Assembly (NCBI GenBank): GCA_018257865.1
Contig: JAEUBA010000024.1
Coordinates: forward strand, 62,001-126,000
Direction: 5' to 3'
DNA from: Stereocaulon alpinum
Lineage: Eukaryota > Ascomycota > Lecanoromycetes > Lecanorales > Stereocaulaceae
Length of the DNA stretch: 64,000 bases
Shown: piece by piece, positions 33,893 through 43,873 of the stretch
Position numbering within the stretch: position 1 is the first letter of the stretch
Layout of the letters: every line of letters starts with the position of its first letter
Program-made: the position numbers and the translations under genes
Notes under the pieces: model-generated
Database searches by the model: none
The model's input: the letters and a program-made list of their open reading frames with translations, nothing else
What the model was told of the DNA's origin: nothing

Positions 33893-36298
33893 TCACGAGG
33901 TGATATGCACAGGAATCGGTCTGACATCGTGACCATCTTCCTCTTCATCAGTGTACTCCCAATGCCCAATTCGTTCGGTTGGTTTCATGCCGATCATGTC
34001 GAAACATCTCCACCTCCACACCGTATCTACCTCCAGTTTTAGATGCCATTTCGTAAGGGGGCATATAGTTCTAACGCGGGTTTGCGAATGCATCCAGAGA
34101 TGAACACCTGGCTCAATCGCAGAGACATCCCATGTAGATTGCCATTCTTCGAAATTTTTCCTTGTGAGGTAGTGATTTTCATCCTGGCAGCCACTTCTTT
34201 GGATCAATTTCGGGGCAGGGTCAAGCGTGCTGTTGATGCATATGGCTGTTTCCAGGATGGACGGAGTCTTGAACCAACGGGGTCTGTTGCCGCTACAGCG
34301 ATATCGGCTTCCGAGACTGTCCTCAACAACGACGGCTACGGTGACTGAATAGGTTGTGTCTTTCAAGAATTTGACCCAGCTTTGGTCTGCTGGCTTCAAA
34401 GTGACGCGCCTAGGCGCTCGGCACTGCGGTGGCAACCACAGCATGTGAAACTCATCTCGATTGTTGTCGTAGCCTGTTCTGAACATAATTCTAAGGCATA
34501 CCAGTATAGCATTGCCCAGATCCTTCCTCCAGCTTGAATGGCGGTCCCACAAGTCCCCGAGCGCAAGTGGGTTATAGCTGCGAACAGCGTTTAGGTATTG
34601 TTTTCGGACATTGCTCCTGGTACCGTCCGGGCTGAGGTCGCTCCAGGGAAAATGTCTCAACAAAGCGAAAACACTGTCCTCGCCAAGCAATTCCACCAGT
34701 CGCACACGCTGAGCATTCATAGTACAGAGAGAAACAGCCACGCCCCAGAGGTTTTCGAATTCTCGCGGATCACGTGAATCGGCTTCATTTTCCCAGACAT
34801 CAAGCAATGATTTCTTTAGCGGCTCTTGTTTCTTGACCTTCCAAGTCCTGCTGTGCCCAGCTTGGACGCCATGGCTGCCTACCACTAAGCTGTTTTGCTG
34901 ACTGTCTACATATCGATACGACTTGGAGGCTATGATGTGATCTAGTCGGCCAGCGTTCTTCAAATGTTGCTTCAGTTTCTCCACGGGGCATTTGCAAGGT
35001 TTCCATTTTAGTCGCGGACTCTGATCAGCACCAATGACAAGATCTTCGAGTCCCGTAAAGCTCTTCAGCACTGGCTCGTGGACCGCTGATTCTTCAGCCT
35101 CACTACTGGTAGTAGAAGAAGAAGAGCCTGAAGAAATGTAAGTCATAATGTGAACATCCTACATGACTGAAGTCAGAAGAGGCTTACTTTGGCCTAGAGA
35201 GCTACGCTCACTGCCCTGAACATAAGCTGTACTACTCTTCCAATGGCAAAGACGTTCGTCTGCTCCCAACGTGGGATGCATATCTGCGCTGAATTCCCAA
35301 GGCAAAATTGAGCCTCCCCCAACGTTGTACTTCGAAAATAAGCCTGGTTGTGTCCGATCTTTAACTTTCCACACAGGACCCCACACATCTGCAAAAGTCT
35401 CGATGTCCGTTGATAGATACAAAGGTGGGACTCGTTGCTCCATGATAGAATCGAAGACCCAGACTCTGCGGCCTTCCAAGAATGGAGACAGACACCTCAA
35501 CCCCAGCCGTCGATAGTGTATACGTTTTAAGATGGGAGTTGAAGTTTTGGTATATGGGAGCGAGAGGCTTTGTTCGGGGAGCTCAAACGTGTGTGATCTA
35601 TCGGCTGAGAATTGTGCATGGAAACTGGAAACGTGAGCACCTTCGTAAGCGAGCACTGAGAGATCTAGGACTTGGCAAGCGCACCGCCACTCACAGAGAA
35701 TAGCGTTCAGAGGCGCGTTGTGATCTTCGAACGGACCCTTCAGCAGAGCGTCGAAATTGTGCGCCAGCAATTCCTCTTCGGGTTTGGTCATAAAGTCGTA
35801 TAGTCCACTACTCACAAGTATGTTTCTAAAAAGTTCGTGGGTCTCGAGCATCAAGGTCCATGGTCGGGGGAGTGCGGGCTGCTTGTACGTTTGATACAAG
35901 TATCTCGTACACTCAGCAAGTGATTCAGCTAGCTTGTGCACCTGTCCGACAATCACGCGCTTCATAGTGACAACTCGTTGTGCTCTGAGAGATTGAGGCG
36001 CCAATGCCAAAATGCTGAAGAATTCTTTAGCGAGATCAGCATCTTGAAGCCGCCGGCAGTTTGCATAGACTGTCAATGCCATGTTTCGGCACATCAGCAC
36101 TTCTGTGAAGAGCCATCCTCTCGTTTGTCCAGAAGATTCCTCTGGGTCTCGCGATGGGTTCGTGAGGTAATCCCGATATTCTCTCTCCTGAGCACCAGGA
36201 ACACCATTCACCTTCAGAGTGCTGATCATTGGATCCAGTCCGACGCTAGCTAGTCGATTCAGATCGTGTTTGGACAGACTATTGCACGAGAAATCCAC
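33893..36298 (-). CDS. uncharacterised fungal protein (C-terminal part of the interrupted gene)
   Basis: Two exons, complement(join(33893..35127,35188..36298)); the 60-bp intron has donor GTAAGC and acceptor TTCAG, joining …SLGQ|SSSSSTTSSEAEES. The frame is open upstream to about 36380 with no good ATG (36298 is a GTG), which supports it being the 3' part of a longer gene. About 780 residues, alpha-helical in look. It contains YLSTDIETFADVWGPVWKV, then YNVGGGSILPW, a block I believe recurs in large uncharacterised fungal protein families. No catalytic motif seen. The last 20 residues are acidic then basic. Function unknown. Confidence 0.55.
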
Positions 36299-36360
36299 AT
36301 ATGACTGTAGACTATGCTCGTATAGCTCTGCTTGAAGCTGTTTACGAGCCTCATACTCCG

Positions 36361-37056
36361 CCCGTCGCCCGTATACACTCCGTTAGGATATTATCTAGTT
36401 CTTCGTCCCTCTTAGTTTATACCTCAGTGAACCAGCGGTAGAAGAGTGATTCTGCTTTCGTACTAAAGGAGACTTTAAGCCGTCGTAATTATTACCGTCG
36501 TCGCTACTAGGACCCTAAGATATATTATACCCCGCCCGTCGCCCGTATATACTCCGTTAGGATATTATCTAGTTCTTCGTCCCTCTTAATTTATACCTCA
36601 GTGAACCAGCGGTAGAAGAGTAATTCTACTTTTATACTAAAGGAGACTTTAAGCTGTCGTAATTATCACCGTCGTCGCTACTAAGACCCTAAGATGTATT
36701 ATACCCCGCCCGTCGCCTGTATACACTCCGTTGGGATATTATCTAGTTCTTCGTCCCTCTTAATTTATGCCTTAGTAAACTAGCGGTAGAAGAGTAATTC
36801 TGCTTTTATACTAAAGGAGACTTTAAGCTGTTATAATTATCACCGTCGTCGCTACTAGGACCTTAAGATATATTATACCCCGCCCGTCGCCTATATACAC
36901 TCTGTTAGGATATTATTAGGTTCTTCGTCCCTCTGAGTTTATACCTTAGTAAACCAGCGGTAAAAGAGTGATTCTGCTTTCGTGCTAGAGGAGACTTTAA
37001 GCCGTCGTAATTATCACCGTCGTCGCTACTAGGGCTCTGAGATGAATCATAGTCTC
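36361..37056 (-). repeat. tandem array, four copies of a 174-bp unit
   Basis: Units start near 36361, 36535, 36709 and 36883, each exactly 174 bp by alignment on CCGCCCGTCGCC; the last grades into unique coding sequence. Copies 1 and 2 differ at ten positions by my count, all transitions. Other pairs also differ almost wholly by transitions. Unit length is a multiple of three and encodes a Ser/Asp/Arg-rich segment with SSDDGDNYD in the open copy. There are no spacers, so it is not a CRISPR array. Confidence 0.9.
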
Positions 37057-38600
37057 CAACTTTGGGGGTTGTTGGTAATCCCTCTGCGGATAGGTCTGGT
37101 TCGCTGTACGGCGATAGAGGGCCTTCCTGAGAATCTAGGATATGTTCTAACATGAAACTCCTCATGTCTGGCATCTGCGCAGTGAACTCTCTTCGTAGAT
37201 TGGCCAGCTCTTCCTTTCGACCTTTCATCTTCGACGCCTCGGCACTTGTTTGACTCAATGTCTTCCTCTCGACTCTTGAGCTCGCTCCGTCACCACCCCC
37301 AGAAATGCCTTATGACTTCGTTAGTCTATGCTTTCATTCTCATCGATTACACTTCCGTAGCAGCCAGAAACTTACTCTGATACCGGGTCTTCATACGAAA
37401 ATAAGGTAGCTCAACGTTCACCTTGTCAATATCCGCAGCCTGTTCTCTCCTTTCCAACATGATCTGCTGCGTGAGCGATTCAATTTTCTCGTCCCTGTCT
37501 TCCTTCAAGCGTCTGAAATCGACATGAAGCTTGTTTTGTTCTTTCTGTGCTTGTGATATTCGGAAGTCCAAGTGGCCTATCTCACGGTGCATCGCCTCGG
37601 CGACACTGGCGTCCTCTTTAGCGGTGAGACTGTCAAAGTCGGCTTTCAAGGACCCCACATCATCCCGAAGTTTCTGTTCCAAGTTTTGAAGTTCCTGGGC
37701 CAGCTCTTGACCGGCTTCCGTGTCATTCAGCGGCCTTGACTGGTCAACGAGTTCGCGCTGTATGCTTAGTACTTCTCCGTCACTTCCCCGACTAGGAAGT
37801 AGAGCGTCCACAACACGGAGCGCAGCGTCTCGGTCAGGGTATAGTCGGTACACAATGCTACCTTTGTCGATGAAAGGTTTCCCAAAGGTTCTTATCAGTT
37901 CCTCTTCCCTGGCCTCCGCCTCTTGGAGCGTCTGCTCCTTGTCCCACATCCTCGTTGCAAGTGCTACCTTGGAGAATGCTTCCTCGCCGACCAATTTGGA
38001 GAGCATAATGAGGTTCTTGCGGTCAGTGCCAGTCATACGGGTATCAGTGATATGGGTGACGTAAATCAACCCGTCGATCCTCATATGATGTTCATAGGTG
38101 GTCGCAAGATAGAAAGCTACCTCAATCAAGATCTCTGAGTCTGAGCGGCTTGTGTCATCGAAACCTGGGGTTTCAATCATGTGGATACTGTATCCTTTGT
38201 ATTGAAACGTTACCTCAGCGATCGATTCTGTGACTTGTCCGAGGTCAGCTAGGTGTTGTGACAAGTTCAAAACTCCATACATGACCTGGGTCCATGCCCG
38301 ACTTCGAGCGAACTAGTATCACTACATAGATTAATGAAAGACGTTTTCCCGGATCCACTTGGGCCCATAACTAGTATGAACACGTCATTCGGCTCAGGCT
38401 CGCTGCAAAAAGATTTAGCGTTGGGATTCTGCAGTATTGTTTCCGGACTCACTTCTGGGTGTGGTATGGGATCGGTAGGCTCCAAGACGCAATTCCTGGC
38501 GGAGGTTGACTGAACGAAGAGATTAGTGGAGAGACATCACTGGCTTTGCCATGACGGAAACTCACGCCGGTGCACCTCGCCTATGCTTAATCCAACCCAT
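36905..38600 (-). CDS. P-loop GTPase (AIG1/G-domain type) with coiled coil, N-terminal part of the interrupted gene
   Basis: Exons complement(join(36905..37308,37376..38233,38281..38402,38453..38509,38566..38600)); introns of 67, 47, 50 and 56 bp. The start at 38600 (MGWIKHRRGAPA) comes from two extra introns with textbook GTGAGT donors and frame-perfect joins; an unspliced alternative start is the ATG at 38485. G1 is VFILVMGPSGSGKTSFINL, G3 is IETPGFDDT, and a G4-like position is LATRMWDK. A coiled coil rich in Glu/Gln/Lys follows (about 230-340). This is the fungal AIG1/GTPase type seen in many uncharacterised defence-like gene families. The frame ends at a TAA in the first unit of the array. 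Function unknown; membrane or oligomer-type GTPase is inference. Confidence 0.65.
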
Positions 38601-39572
38601 ATCTCTGAGTTTGCAATCTCAGATGTCGGTAGCGGAGACCTGAGACTAATGCCAGTTGATTATGACGGTCCAGCAAAAACCAGCCAAATGCGCGCTACGC
38701 AAGAGGAATGTTGTGCGCGTTCTCCACCAACTGCCTGGTATACTAAGACCTATTGTGACACTTGTTCCTGATACAAGTCTGCACCTGGCCAAAGAAATGA
38801 AGCATGTGTTGTAGTACGATGTGCTCGACTTCAATTGCGACGTTGTCTGTTCAGCCCTCAGATGATCAGCTTCCCCTCCGTGTGGCGTTTTACGAAGCTT
38901 GCTGATTTGTCCGCTCGGCTACAAGGTGCTTATAGCCCAACACTACTTCAGTCGAAGACCACCCCATCGTTGCAGAGATAGGAGCAATGACTGATCGCAG
39001 CGCCCGCTCTGTTGGCTGGTCTATATATCCTCAACAGCCAATATAACTCAAGGCTTTCTCGACAAACGCAGCACTGTGGGTGGTTCATGGTATTTTAGGT
39101 ATACTGCCCTGGCCAATAAGGGTGCGGGATACGGTTCTGAACATCCAACATGTATTCTACCTTATACAACAGCTTGTTCAGCGCAGGAACCCGACGCTCG
39201 GGATTGCCTTCGGGTAGTCGTTCAAGGAATACGGAATCAGGTGAGTCAGGTGCCTGGATGTCAATCATGCTGTCCTGACAGTACTGTCACCTTTCAGTAG
39301 AACATGACTGCTTGATGCACGCCGTTGCCTTTCGCCTTTTGTCCATCTCGATGAACCCACTTCGCTTTTTCAGGACTATGAGAAGGAAGCTCTTACTACG
39401 GCTTGCAGACACTGTAATATAATGATGCATATGTAAAGTGTAGCAAGCTCGTGTCATCGTCAGTGGGCAAAAGTTCCAGAGCAGTCGCAGTAGTACCGAC
39501 GGTTGCAGTAATGGCTTCCGCGCAGACTGTCCAATAACCCATAGGTGATTCTTCACCATCGATGCTCGTATT
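38601..39572. other. intergenic, GTPase promoter side
   Basis: No supported gene. The 74-codon frame at 39076-39300 lacks a signal peptide and a recognisable domain. Confidence 0.4.
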
Positions 39573-40309
39573 TCACAATCTTAGAGGTTTCCTCAACATT
39601 GTAATCCACTTCAAAGTCCCAACGCGAGAGTCAGGCGCATACATACTCACATCCAGCAACATCTCCCCTACGTCCTTGCTGAACCCATGTTTCTTATACA
39701 ATCGATACCCCATAGGACTTGCATCCACAAGACACCTTTTCCCCTCTCTATCTGCACGCTCAAACAGCCACCGAGTAAGCGGTCCCCCAGCGCCTCATCT
39801 TTCGTACTTTGGGACTGTATCCAGAAGCAGAAGTAGTACTGTAAAATCAGTCAGCAGGCGCACGCATCCCAGGGACCAAAACATTCGTTTATGCCAATGC
39901 GGCTTTCGTGTCCCGGGATGATCTTTTCTAATCTCTCCAATCACGCATCAGAATCCACGCAGCAAAGTCTCATTAAGACCTAGTACTGACCCAGCCTGCA
40001 CTTGCGGATTTTCCTCGACTATACAGCCTTGGGGAATATACCTCCACATGGCATACGCTGCAATTTCATTGGAGCTTGGGTCCGTAATTTTGAGGCAGGG
40101 TGCTTCTTGAGTCGGAGTAGGATGACTGTGGCACTAGATGCCTTTTCTAAGTCGTCTACCAGTATAGTAGTTGTAGCATGGTTTCTTGGGCTACTTTGCC
40201 ATAGGTCGCTGGGCAGCGGGGCGATGTTAGTATTAGGCTGCTATATAATGTAGACTTTTACTAGTTCAGGCGCGTCTTCTGGTATGCGGTGGTCTTGTTT
40301 GGAAGACAT
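39573..40309 (-). pseudogene. GNAT-family N-acetyltransferase relic
   Basis: Reading on the minus strand, successive frames give a GNAT protein. It begins MSSKQDHRIPEDAPELVKVY then a TAG. It continues in another frame with SNEIAAYAMWRYIPQGCIVE and GSVLGLNETLLRGF, then a TGA. It ends with GAGGPLTRWLFERADREGKR (acetyl-CoA-binding motif A region, directly after a TGA where Arg is expected) and SPMGYRLYKKHGF. At least three nonsense codons and two frameshifts. The CGA-to-TGA type change next to the RxGxG loop would destroy cofactor binding. Clearly dead; original substrate unknown. Confidence 0.75.
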
Positions 40310-40725
40310 GGTAGTGTTAAAGCCTCGTAGGGGACATTAATACTATAAACACCAATGTCGAGAGGCACGCTTCTTCAATTAGGGAGACGGGACTGGACGG
40401 ATTAGCAAGGAGGACATTTTACCACAGGCTTCAGCATTCGAAACACTTACACCCTTGCGGACTAAACACCATTTCAATGTCGCTATCCGATATAATCCAC
40501 GAAAGTTGTATGCACTGATGTAAAGCGTAGCGGCGGCCACATAGACGTATCAGCAATGTTGGATGTTCCCATCTACCCTATCGGTCAGATACGTAGCATG
40601 TGTTATCAATATGAGGATTGTCACAAGGATGGTCATACAAGCGAGAGATCGCCACGTCCAAGCCTCCTTCATCACCACCTACGAGGTGATCCCTAAAAAC
40701 CCCACTCCAACACTGACTCTCGGCA
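40310..40725. other. intergenic between GNAT relic and tyrosine phosphatase
   Basis: 416 bp, no gene seen; presumed promoter of the phosphatase gene. Confidence 0.45.
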
Positions 40726-41544
40726 ATGTCTAACTCCACCCTCCCCACCCCACCCTTCATAAACGTCGAAGGCGTCCATAATTTCCGCGGCCTCTACCTC
40801 CCCCACCCCAAAAACTCCACTACCACCACCCCTTCTCCTCCAAACGCAATCCTCTACCGCTCCGCCTCGCGCCACCTCATCTCCGAAACCGGAACCTCCA
40901 CCCTCCACTCCCTCTCCATAACAACAATCTACGACCTCCGCTCCCACCCGGAAGCCTCCAAAACCTCCGACCCCCCAATACCCAACATAAGCACCATCCA
41001 CGCCCCCGTCTTCTCCCAAACAGATTACTCCCCCGAAGCCATAGCGCTACGATTCAAGAACTACACCAGCAGTGACGGCGTAGAAGGTTTCGTGGCGGCT
41101 TACAATGATATACTCTCCTCCGGCGGCAGCGCTTTCGGGGAAGTCTTTCGATTTTTGAGAGATCATGGTGGGAATGAGAACGGGGCGAAGAAATGTCTTG
41201 TGCATTGCTCAGCAGGGAAAGATAGGACGGGTGTGCTTTGTGCGCTTATCCTTTTGTTGGTGGGGGTAGGGGAGGAGGATATAGCGGATGAGTATGCGCT
41301 TAGTGAGATTGGATTACAGGGGATTAGGGAGGAGATGGTGGAGAGGTTGAGTAGGATTGAGGGGATTGATGAGGATAGGGAGGGGGTGGAGAGGATGGTG
41401 GGTAGTAGGAGGGAGGTTATGCTTGCTGTAATTGAGATGGTGAGGGAGAGGTGGGGGGGTGTGGTGGGGTATTTGAGGGGGGAATGTGGGTTGTCTGAGG
41501 AGGATTTGGGTAGGATACGGAAGAATATCCTGGGGCAAGGGTGA
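40726..41544 (+). CDS. tyrosine-phosphatase-like protein (Tyr_phosphatase3/LipA type)
   Basis: Single exon, 272 residues. FINVEGVHNFRGL near the start, LYRSASRHLIS and IYDLRSHPEA, then the active-site loop LVHCSAGKDRTGV (Cys161, Arg167; C-x5-R), together with YALSEIGLQ downstream, fit the Tyr_phosphatase3 family of soluble fungal/bacterial phosphatases acting on phosphotyrosine or phosphoinositides. All catalytic residues are present. Synonymous codons swing from C-ending in the first third to G-ending in the last third (Leu CTC to TTG, Arg CGC to AGG). Confidence 0.9.
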   Translation: MSNSTLPTPPFINVEGVHNFRGLYLPHPKNSTTTTPSPPNAILYRSASRHLISETGTSTLHSLSITTIYDLRSHPEASKTSDPPIPNISTIHAPVFSQTDYSPEAIALRFKNYTSSDGVEGFVAAYNDILSSGGSAFGEVFRFLRDHGGNENGAKKCLVHCSAGKDRTGVLCALILLLVGVGEEDIADEYALSEIGLQGIREEMVERLSRIEGIDEDREGVERMVGSRREVMLAVIEMVRERWGGVVGYLRGECGLSEEDLGRIRKNILGQG

Positions 41545-42027
41545 ATTCATGAGGGTGGGAATACAGTCAATGAAGTGATGATTTGAATGAAGACATGAAT
41601 GGTCAAAGCGTGGCTTTGAGAGGGGCAAAATCGTGTCACCGATGCAAGTCGCCAAATCTAGGGCAACCATGTCGAGGTGGCTACGATGTTATGAGTCTGA
41701 GTTTTGACTGAAGCTTCAGAAAGAGCGCCAGAACGATCGGGCACTCGGTATGATTCAGAACCGGAGAACTCAGACTTTGTTCGCTTCCAGAACGGAGCAT
41801 TCTGGGCACGCTTTGAGCGAGGTCTGGCTCATACTACGCTTCGGTCAAGCAGCAAAGCGTATTGTCCCCCATGCCCAGCGGTTACCACGTTGGACAATAA
41901 CCGCTTTATCTCATCAAACGGCACATACGCCTGGGCTTCATACTTCTGGTGAGCTGTTCGTCTGACATGCAAGGCTTATATGAATACTTCGCCATCAGAG
42001 ACAAGCTTCCCCGACAATCCTTCCTTT
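41545..42027. other. convergent intergenic region
   Basis: Between two genes ending towards each other; short frames only. Confidence 0.45.
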
Positions 42028-43320
42028 TTACTCTTTCTCCTTGCCAGCTAAGGCCATCTCAAGTGGACCTTTACCCTTCCGCTTACCTTTCACACCATCT
42101 TTCATACCACCACACTTATCCTTCCGATCTCCATCTCCATCGTCTTTACGCCCCCCTTTCTCCTTCTCAACAGCCTTCTCCTTAGCCCTCTTCCCCTTCT
42201 CCTCCTTCGCAGGCATCCCCTCCGCACTCCAACACCCCTCCCTCATCTCCCTCCGATGCACCTTCCTCATAACCTTCTCAGTCTCCTTCTGATGCTCCTT
42301 CATCTCCTTGTGAAACTTCCTCGCAATCTTCTGCCCTTCCTCCGCATACTCGAAAATCGGTTTCAGTACGAGAAACCCGAGAGTTTCTTTGACTTGCTGC
42401 GGCGTTTTGTTATTAGCTGCTGCGAAGCTATCGATGTCGAGGGAGGTGTCTAGTGCGGTTGCGAAGTTTGCTAGCTGGGCGCATGTCCACATTGTCCTGC
42501 GGGGTCGGGATGGGGAGGATGAAGAGGCGGTGGGCTTTGGGGAGCTAGAGGACGGAGCAGAGGCAGTAGATGGTGGTTCTGGACGAACTGCTTTTGCTAC
42601 TGCGACAGGAACCTTTGTCACATTATGGCTATTCGCAACAGGCATCGTTGAAGGAACCTCAGATGCGTTATCGCTAATTGTAATAGGTTCCTGGTATTTA
42701 GGTATGCACCAGAGATCAATATTGCTCACCACCGGTACCGAAGGCTGCTCAGGTGGACGAGGAGGCACTGCAGGAGTAGGGTTGGGTTTCGTACGCTTCC
42801 TTGCGGGGTCTGGTGCCAGAGCGGTAGGCTTGCGTTTGCGGTTTGGTGGTGAAGGCGAGGCTTGCCTGGGCGGTCCTGGGGCGCTGATGTTTGGCGGCTG
42901 TGAACTGGGGGTTTGAGTTATTGGTGGTGGGTTGTGCATGGCTATAGACACGTTTTCTGGATTCTTGGTGCGAGACGACTGGTACCTGTTGGTATTGTGG
43001 AGCGAGCTAAAAGAAGTTTCTGCAGTGGAGACCGCTGCTGTTGTTGACATTCCGGGCTCAGAAAGTGCTCGTTTCCGTGGAAGTTTACTCTTTCGTTGAG
43101 TGGGTGAGTCGCTCATCGACTGGCACCTGCCTACTCGTCTTCTTGTGTTGGGACGCTCTCTGTCAGCCAAGGTGGTGATTTGGCTGCTGGGTTTCGATCC
43201 GTTGTTGAGTGTTTTCTTCGACTTGTACCCATCCTGTGGCGAAACCTGGACTTTCTTGACCACATTGTCTTCCTCATCGGACGAGATGTCTATCACATCC
43301 ATCATGTTAGCGGAAGCCAT
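42028..43320 (-). CDS. nuclear-type low-complexity protein with SUMO-interacting motif
   Basis: Single exon, 430 residues. Residues 9-18 read VIDISSDEED, a textbook SUMO-interacting motif followed by an acidic patch. Basic stretches (KRKPTALAPDPARKRTKP, KSKLPRKRA) look like nuclear-localisation signals. The middle is Pro/Ser-rich. At about 280-340, RRTMWTCAQLANFATAL… could be a small SANT/Myb-like or other helical domain. The C-terminal 90 residues are very rich in Lys/Glu/Arg and probably helical. No catalytic motif. A nuclear, SUMO-linked role is inference; the family is not recognised. Confidence 0.65.
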   Translation of the reverse strand: MASANMMDVIDISSDEEDNVVKKVQVSPQDGYKSKKTLNNGSKPSSQITTLADRERPNTRRRVGRCQSMSDSPTQRKSKLPRKRALSEPGMSTTAAVSTAETSFSSLHNTNRYQSSRTKNPENVSIAMHNPPPITQTPSSQPPNISAPGPPRQASPSPPNRKRKPTALAPDPARKRTKPNPTPAVPPRPPEQPSVPVVSNIDLWCIPKYQEPITISDNASEVPSTMPVANSHNVTKVPVAVAKAVRPEPPSTASAPSSSSPKPTASSSSPSRPRRTMWTCAQLANFATALDTSLDIDSFAAANNKTPQQVKETLGFLVLKPIFEYAEEGQKIARKFHKEMKEHQKETEKVMRKVHRREMREGCWSAEGMPAKEEKGKRAKEKAVEKEKGGRKDDGDGDRKDKCGGMKDGVKGKRKGKGPLEMALAGKEKE

Positions 43321-43873
43321 GGCTGGAAATGCAATACAAGATATAGAAGGTGAACGATCAAGTAGTCTTGAAATACGATGTCTAGGTTATGCAATAAGAA
43401 AAAGTGAAACCGATCTAAGATAGCCAGTCTAAATTTTGTATACCTGCATTCATGCACAAGTTCTTGTTGAGCTTTGTTCATACGACAAGAAGACAGAGCT
43501 GTGAGTTGCCGAAGCCGTGAATGGCTGAGAGACTTGTATTTCAAACCATGTCAAAGAAGACCAGACAGCAGCAATATCTGCATAGCTCAATACACTCATC
43601 CGCCAAATGTCAAACCCTCACTTGTTTCAAGATAGAGTGGCGCGAGAAGTTGCAGAAAAGTGTCCATGGACAATGTTCAAGCTTAAAACAACAGCAGACA
43701 TTGCAAAAAGAGAGACATGACAGCCTGAGAGATGGAGCGTTTGCTCAAGGTGGCTCTACGCCAGGAGATAATGAATGAGTCCCGAAGTTGCTTCTATTGA
43801 AGCGTGCTGTACATGGTATACATACGGTATGCTTACCCGATCCCCTGACCCGTCACAGAGGACACAATCTTCC
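43321..43873. other. intergenic
   Basis: Promoter side of the SIM protein gene and 3' side of the mS45 gene. A 132-codon plus-strand frame at 43775-44173 is antisense to mS45 and rejected. Confidence 0.45.

Larger units (their letters stand above)
33893..38600 (-). pseudogene. large GTPase / in-frame repeat / unknown-domain gene interrupted by a RIP-like tandem array
   Basis: Inferred original gene: complement(join(33893..35127,35188..37308,37376..38233,38281..38402,38453..38509,38566..38600)), 1476 codons. The exon upstream of the tandem array (ending about 36907) and the open frame downstream (from about 36380) are in the same phase. The array unit is 174 bp (58 codons), so it preserves frame. 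About a dozen in-frame stops fall inside the array, and nearly all can be explained by C-to-T or G-to-A changes from CAG, CAA or CGA. The flanking domains themselves have no stops. Either the gene was continuous and was silenced within its repeat, or it is now expressed as two proteins; the two intact parts are listed separately. An intron removing the whole array would be far longer than others here. Confidence 0.6.

Noticed and set aside
36361..37056. CRISPR-like array
   Set aside because: Units are contiguous without spacers, 174 bp long, in frame with flanking exons, in a eukaryotic genome.
38267..38485. GTPase start at the ATG at 38485
   Set aside because: The frame contains an intron with strong GTGAGT and TTTTTGCAG signals; splicing joins in frame to an earlier exon and start. 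Kept only as an alternative.
39562..39921. 119-codon plus-strand frame
   Set aside because: Antisense shadow of the GNAT relic, which reads convincingly on the minus strand.
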